DNA from: Sphingomonas sp. Leaf339
GTDB taxonomy: Bacteria > Pseudomonadota > Alphaproteobacteria > Sphingomonadales > Sphingomonadaceae
Reading direction: 5' to 3'
DNA length: 64,000 nt
Assembly (NCBI RefSeq): GCF_001426195.1
Contig: NZ_LMRS01000012.1
Span: 434,001-498,000, forward strand
Program-made: the position numbers and the translations under genes
Notes under the pieces: model-generated
What the model was told of the DNA's origin: nothing
Seen by the model: the letters and a program-made list of their open reading frames with translations, nothing else
Database searches by the model: none
Shown: piece by piece, positions 61,418-64,000 of the stretch
Layout of the letters: every line of letters starts with the position of its first letter
Position numbering within the stretch: the first letter of the stretch is position 1

Positions 61418-62925
61418 GCCGTCGTCATTCCCTTCAACCGATCGAGCACCGCGCCATGCGTCGGCAACGCTTGCGCCGCCGCCGCCATCGCGCCGCGCAT
61501 CCGGACCACCGCCGCCGTCAGCCGCTCGGCGTCGAGCGCATCCACCACCGGGTCGTACCCATCCGGCACGATCCCCTGCCCCAGCATCACCGCGACCCAA
61601 CTGGGCACCGCGAACAGTTCGTCGTCGTACCGGAAGATGCGGCCCTTTTCCCGAAACAGCGCGATCTTCGCGCGCAGCGTATCGGGCAGTTCCATCGTGC
61701 GGACATGGCGCCAGAACGGTGAGTCGTCGCGCTTGGTCGCGTGGTAATGCAGGATCACGAAATCGCGGATGCCGGCATAGGCATCGCCCATCAGCCGATT
61801 ATATTCGTCGCGTTCGACCGGGGTGAACCGCCGGTCGGGAAACAGCGCGAACAGTTTCGATATGCCTTCCTGGATCAGATGGATGCTGGTCGATTCCAGC
61901 GGTTCCAGAAAACCGCCGGCCAGACCGAGCGCGACGACATTCCCCTCCCACAGCTTTGCCCGGACCCCCGCCTTGAACGACAGGCGACGCGGTTCGGCCG
62001 CCGGTGCCGCTTCGAGGTTCGCGAGCAACAATGCTTCGGCGGCATCGTCGTCCATGAAGGCGCTGGCATAGACATGGCCGTTGCCGGTGCGGTGCTGCAA
62101 CGGGATGCGCCACTGCCACCCCGCCGGGCGGGCCGTTGAGCGGGTGAAGGGCAGTATCGGCTCTGTCCGGACCGTCGGGACGGCGATCGCCCGATCGCAC
62201 GGCAGCCAGTGCGACCAGTCGGTGAAGCCGACACCCATCGCCTCGCCCAGCAACAGGCTGCGAAAACCGGAGCAGTCGATGAACAGGTCACCTTCGATGC
62301 GGCGGTCGTCGTCCAGCACGACGGCGCGGACATGGCCGCTTTCGCCATCGCGATCGACGGTGGCGATCCGCCCCTCGATCCGCGTCACGCCCTCTGCCTC
62401 GGCCCGCTGGCGCAGGAAGGCGGCATAGAGACCGGCGTCGAAATGGTACGCATGGGCGATGCCCGACAGAGGAGAGCGCGGATCGTCGACCGGCGCGCCG
62501 AACCGGTGCGCGGCGGCGGCGACGGTCGACATCGAATAATCGCCGATGTCGCCAATGCCGGGCCGGTTGCGCAGCTTCAGCCAGACCTGATGGAAATTCA
62601 GCCCCTCAAACGCGCGACCATGCATGCCGAAGGGATGGAAATAGCGATCCTCCCCCGTCTGCCACCCGACGAATTCGATCCCCAGTTTGAAACTGCCGTT
62701 GGTGGCGCGGAGGAATTCCGCCTCGTCGATGCCGAGCAGGCGATTGAAGTTCAGGATCGGCGGGATTGTCGCCTCGCCAACCCCGACCGTGCCGATCGCA
62801 TCGGATTCGACCAGCGTGATGGTGCGCTGGCCATCGTCCAGAAAGCGGGCGGCGGCGGCGGCGACCATCCAGCCCGCGGTGCCGCCGCCGACAATCACGA
62901 CGCGCGAGATCGGTGCCCCGGTCAT
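61414..62925 (-). CDS. Flavin-dependent tryptophan-halogenase-family enzyme
   Basis: The 503-residue protein has an FAD-binding VIVGGGTAGW motif, the WxWxIP motif (GWQWRIPLQ), the conserved Lys in SFKLGIEFVGW and a Glu in GFLEPLESTSIHL, all positions used by flavin halogenases. Genuine halogenases are reduced-flavin dependent, yet many sphingomonad and Caulobacter copies sit in carbohydrate loci and their products are unknown. It starts inside the stop of the paralogue upstream (62922-62925) and overlaps GH26 downstream. The start at 62925 gives the family N-terminus. Confidence 0.9.
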   Translation of the reverse strand: MTGAPISRVVIVGGGTAGWMVAAAAARFLDDGQRTITLVESDAIGTVGVGEATIPPILNFNRLLGIDEAEFLRATNGSFKLGIEFVGWQTGEDRYFHPFGMHGRAFEGLNFHQVWLKLRNRPGIGDIGDYSMSTVAAAAHRFGAPVDDPRSPLSGIAHAYHFDAGLYAAFLRQRAEAEGVTRIEGRIATVDRDGESGHVRAVVLDDDRRIEGDLFIDCSGFRSLLLGEAMGVGFTDWSHWLPCDRAIAVPTVRTEPILPFTRSTARPAGWQWRIPLQHRTGNGHVYASAFMDDDAAEALLLANLEAAPAAEPRRLSFKAGVRAKLWEGNVVALGLAGGFLEPLESTSIHLIQEGISKLFALFPDRRFTPVERDEYNRLMGDAYAGIRDFVILHYHATKRDDSPFWRHVRTMELPDTLRAKIALFREKGRIFRYDDELFAVPSWVAVMLGQGIVPDGYDPVVDALDAERLTAAVVRMRGAMAAAAQALPTHGAVLDRLKGMTTA

Positions 62926-64000
62926 GCCGGCACGCGCGCGACGGCGGCGGTGATTGCCGTTTGCGCGGCAGCGATGGCGCGCGGTTCGGCGCCCATGGCC
63001 TGGGGATCGCGGCGCGTCGGCCGCATCCCCTGGCCGAGCAGCACCGCCGCCCACGCATCGTCGATCATGCTTTCCTCCTCGTGATGCGGCAGCAGTCCGC
63101 GGCGTTCGAACTGCACCAGCGTGGTGGCCAGCCCGGCCGGCGCCTCGTTCCGGCCCCGATAATGCGCGGCCAGAAAATCGCACAGTCGATCGGCGCGCAG
63201 GCCGGCGCGGCGATTATATTCGGCGATCAGTGACGGCGGCATGGTTCGATCGGGCAGCAGGTCGAGCGCCAGCGCCAGATGCGTCCAGGCGAGCGACAGG
63301 CCGGCGAGGCCCAGCGGTCCGGGTTGGACGGCGGCTTCGCCCAGCGTTAGGACGTTGCCCCGCCACGCGTCGCGGCGGCGGCCGGGACGGTATGATATCA
63401 GATCGGCGGTATCGCGGCCGCTGGGCAGCTTGCGCCGCGCCCGATCTTCCCGTGTCGTCGCCGCAAAAGCCAGCGCGCGCCATTCGCCACCCGGAAACGG
63501 CCACCGCGCCGACCAGCCGATATCGGTGGCGGTATAGCTGTCGAGCAACGGTGTCGTGCCCGCGCCCGAGCGCTGAAGCAGCAGTCGATCATAGGGTAGT
63601 GCGGCGCTCCAGTCCTCGAACGCCATATCGCCCGCCACCAGCGCCGCCGGGCCAGTGGCATCGATGAACAGGTCGGCGACGATCCGCGTACCGTCCGCCA
63701 TCATGACAGCGGCGACATGTCCATCGGCATCGCGATCGACCGACGCGATCGATCCGGATCGGCTCGTCACGCGTGAGCGGGCCAGACCGCTCGCCAGCAC
63801 GCGCGCGAAGGCGTCCCCGTCAAGCCGCAATGCCGCCTCGGTCATGTCGAGTGGCGGCGGCAGATCGGGTGCGAACCGGCCTGACTGCGCGAGTACCGCG
63901 CCAGGTAACAGCATATCGAACGGACGAGTATCGCCCTGCCGTTCCGCCTCCAGCCAGCGTTGATGTGGCGCGCCCGGCCCTGATGGGACTGCGGTGCCGC
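62922..64000 (-). CDS. Tryptophan-halogenase-like paralogue lacking the WxWxIP motif (5' end beyond window)
   Basis: The frame is open to the window edge and at least 358 residues are visible. The C-terminal part follows the halogenase family pattern (DLFIDATGPAALV, LLLQRSGAGTTPLLD, YNRRAGLRADRLCDFLAAHY, DAWAAVLLGQGMRPTR). The equivalent of WxWxIP is replaced by IGWSARWPFPGGEW, and the halogenase LEPLEST block is replaced by VQPGPLGLAG. It is therefore probably a non-halogenating flavoprotein or partner. It is coupled to the next gene by an ATGA overlap. Confidence 0.85.
   Translation of the reverse strand, partial: GTAVPSGPGAPHQRWLEAERQGDTRPFDMLLPGAVLAQSGRFAPDLPPPLDMTEAALRLDGDAFARVLASGLARSRVTSRSGSIASVDRDADGHVAAVMMADGTRIVADLFIDATGPAALVAGDMAFEDWSAALPYDRLLLQRSGAGTTPLLDSYTATDIGWSARWPFPGGEWRALAFAATTREDRARRKLPSGRDTADLISYRPGRRRDAWRGNVLTLGEAAVQPGPLGLAGLSLAWTHLALALDLLPDRTMPPSLIAEYNRRAGLRADRLCDFLAAHYRGRNEAPAGLATTLVQFERRGLLPHHEEESMIDDAWAAVLLGQGMRPTRRDPQAMGAEPRAIAAAQTAITAAVARVPA

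Overview
The window is about 65% GC bacterial chromosome. The gene content points to Sphingomonadaceae (Sphingomonas or a close relative, Alphaproteobacteria): nusG-rplK-rplA without rplJL following, a ThiS-ThiG fusion, a PleD-like regulator, TonB-dependent receptors of the Xanthomonas/Caulobacter type, a tryptophan-halogenase-like gene beside glycosidases, and several small proteins typical of that family. No transposase, integrase, CRISPR array or rRNA was seen; there is one tRNA, tRNA-Glu(TTC).

Region 1 (1-34480) is mostly core genome. In order it holds: the end of nusG, rplK and rplA; a YaiI-family protein; a divergent SDR / ThDP-enzyme pair; a CsbD-like stress protein; a thiS-thiG fusion; aroQ; accBC with a linked secreted protein; glnB-glnA with a good sigma-54 promoter candidate; a TfoX-domain protein; a quinone-reductase-like enzyme; a VapBC pair; tamA-tamB; a small S24-repressor module with a perfect palindrome at its promoter; a ZnuD-like TonB receptor; gcdH; a double-receiver GGDEF protein with a degenerate first receiver; a CaiB-type CoA-transferase; a class II aldolase-like protein; a DODA-type dioxygenase; an orphan 2Fe-2S subunit; an RcnB-like protein; a prolyl-hydroxylase-like dioxygenase; recJ; and tRNA-Glu. 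Three families of short intergenic repeats occur here, each in two copies.

Region 2 (34481-40953) begins directly after tRNA-Glu with AT-richer non-coding DNA. It then carries a czcCBA-type heavy-metal efflux operon headed by a small His-rich exported protein, all on the minus strand.

Region 3 (41149-64000) is a dense carbohydrate-utilisation region. It contains a large TonB receptor with a GH5-like enzyme, a GH43 enzyme, a FadR-type regulator, a GH127-GH30 pair, a LacI regulator, a GH29 fucosidase, a DUF1080 protein, an MFS exporter and an M20 amidohydrolase. On the minus strand there is a translationally coupled chain: halogenase-like paralogue (cut by the window edge), tryptophan-halogenase-family enzyme, GH26 mannanase-like enzyme, CE2-like esterase. 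The enzyme set suggests one locus for fucosylated arabinogalactan-type plant glycan and one for acetylated mannan. FadR-type operator-like sites lie upstream of the TonB receptor, GH43 and GH127 genes and could tie them into one regulon. Three of the glycosidases carry twin-arginine signal peptides.
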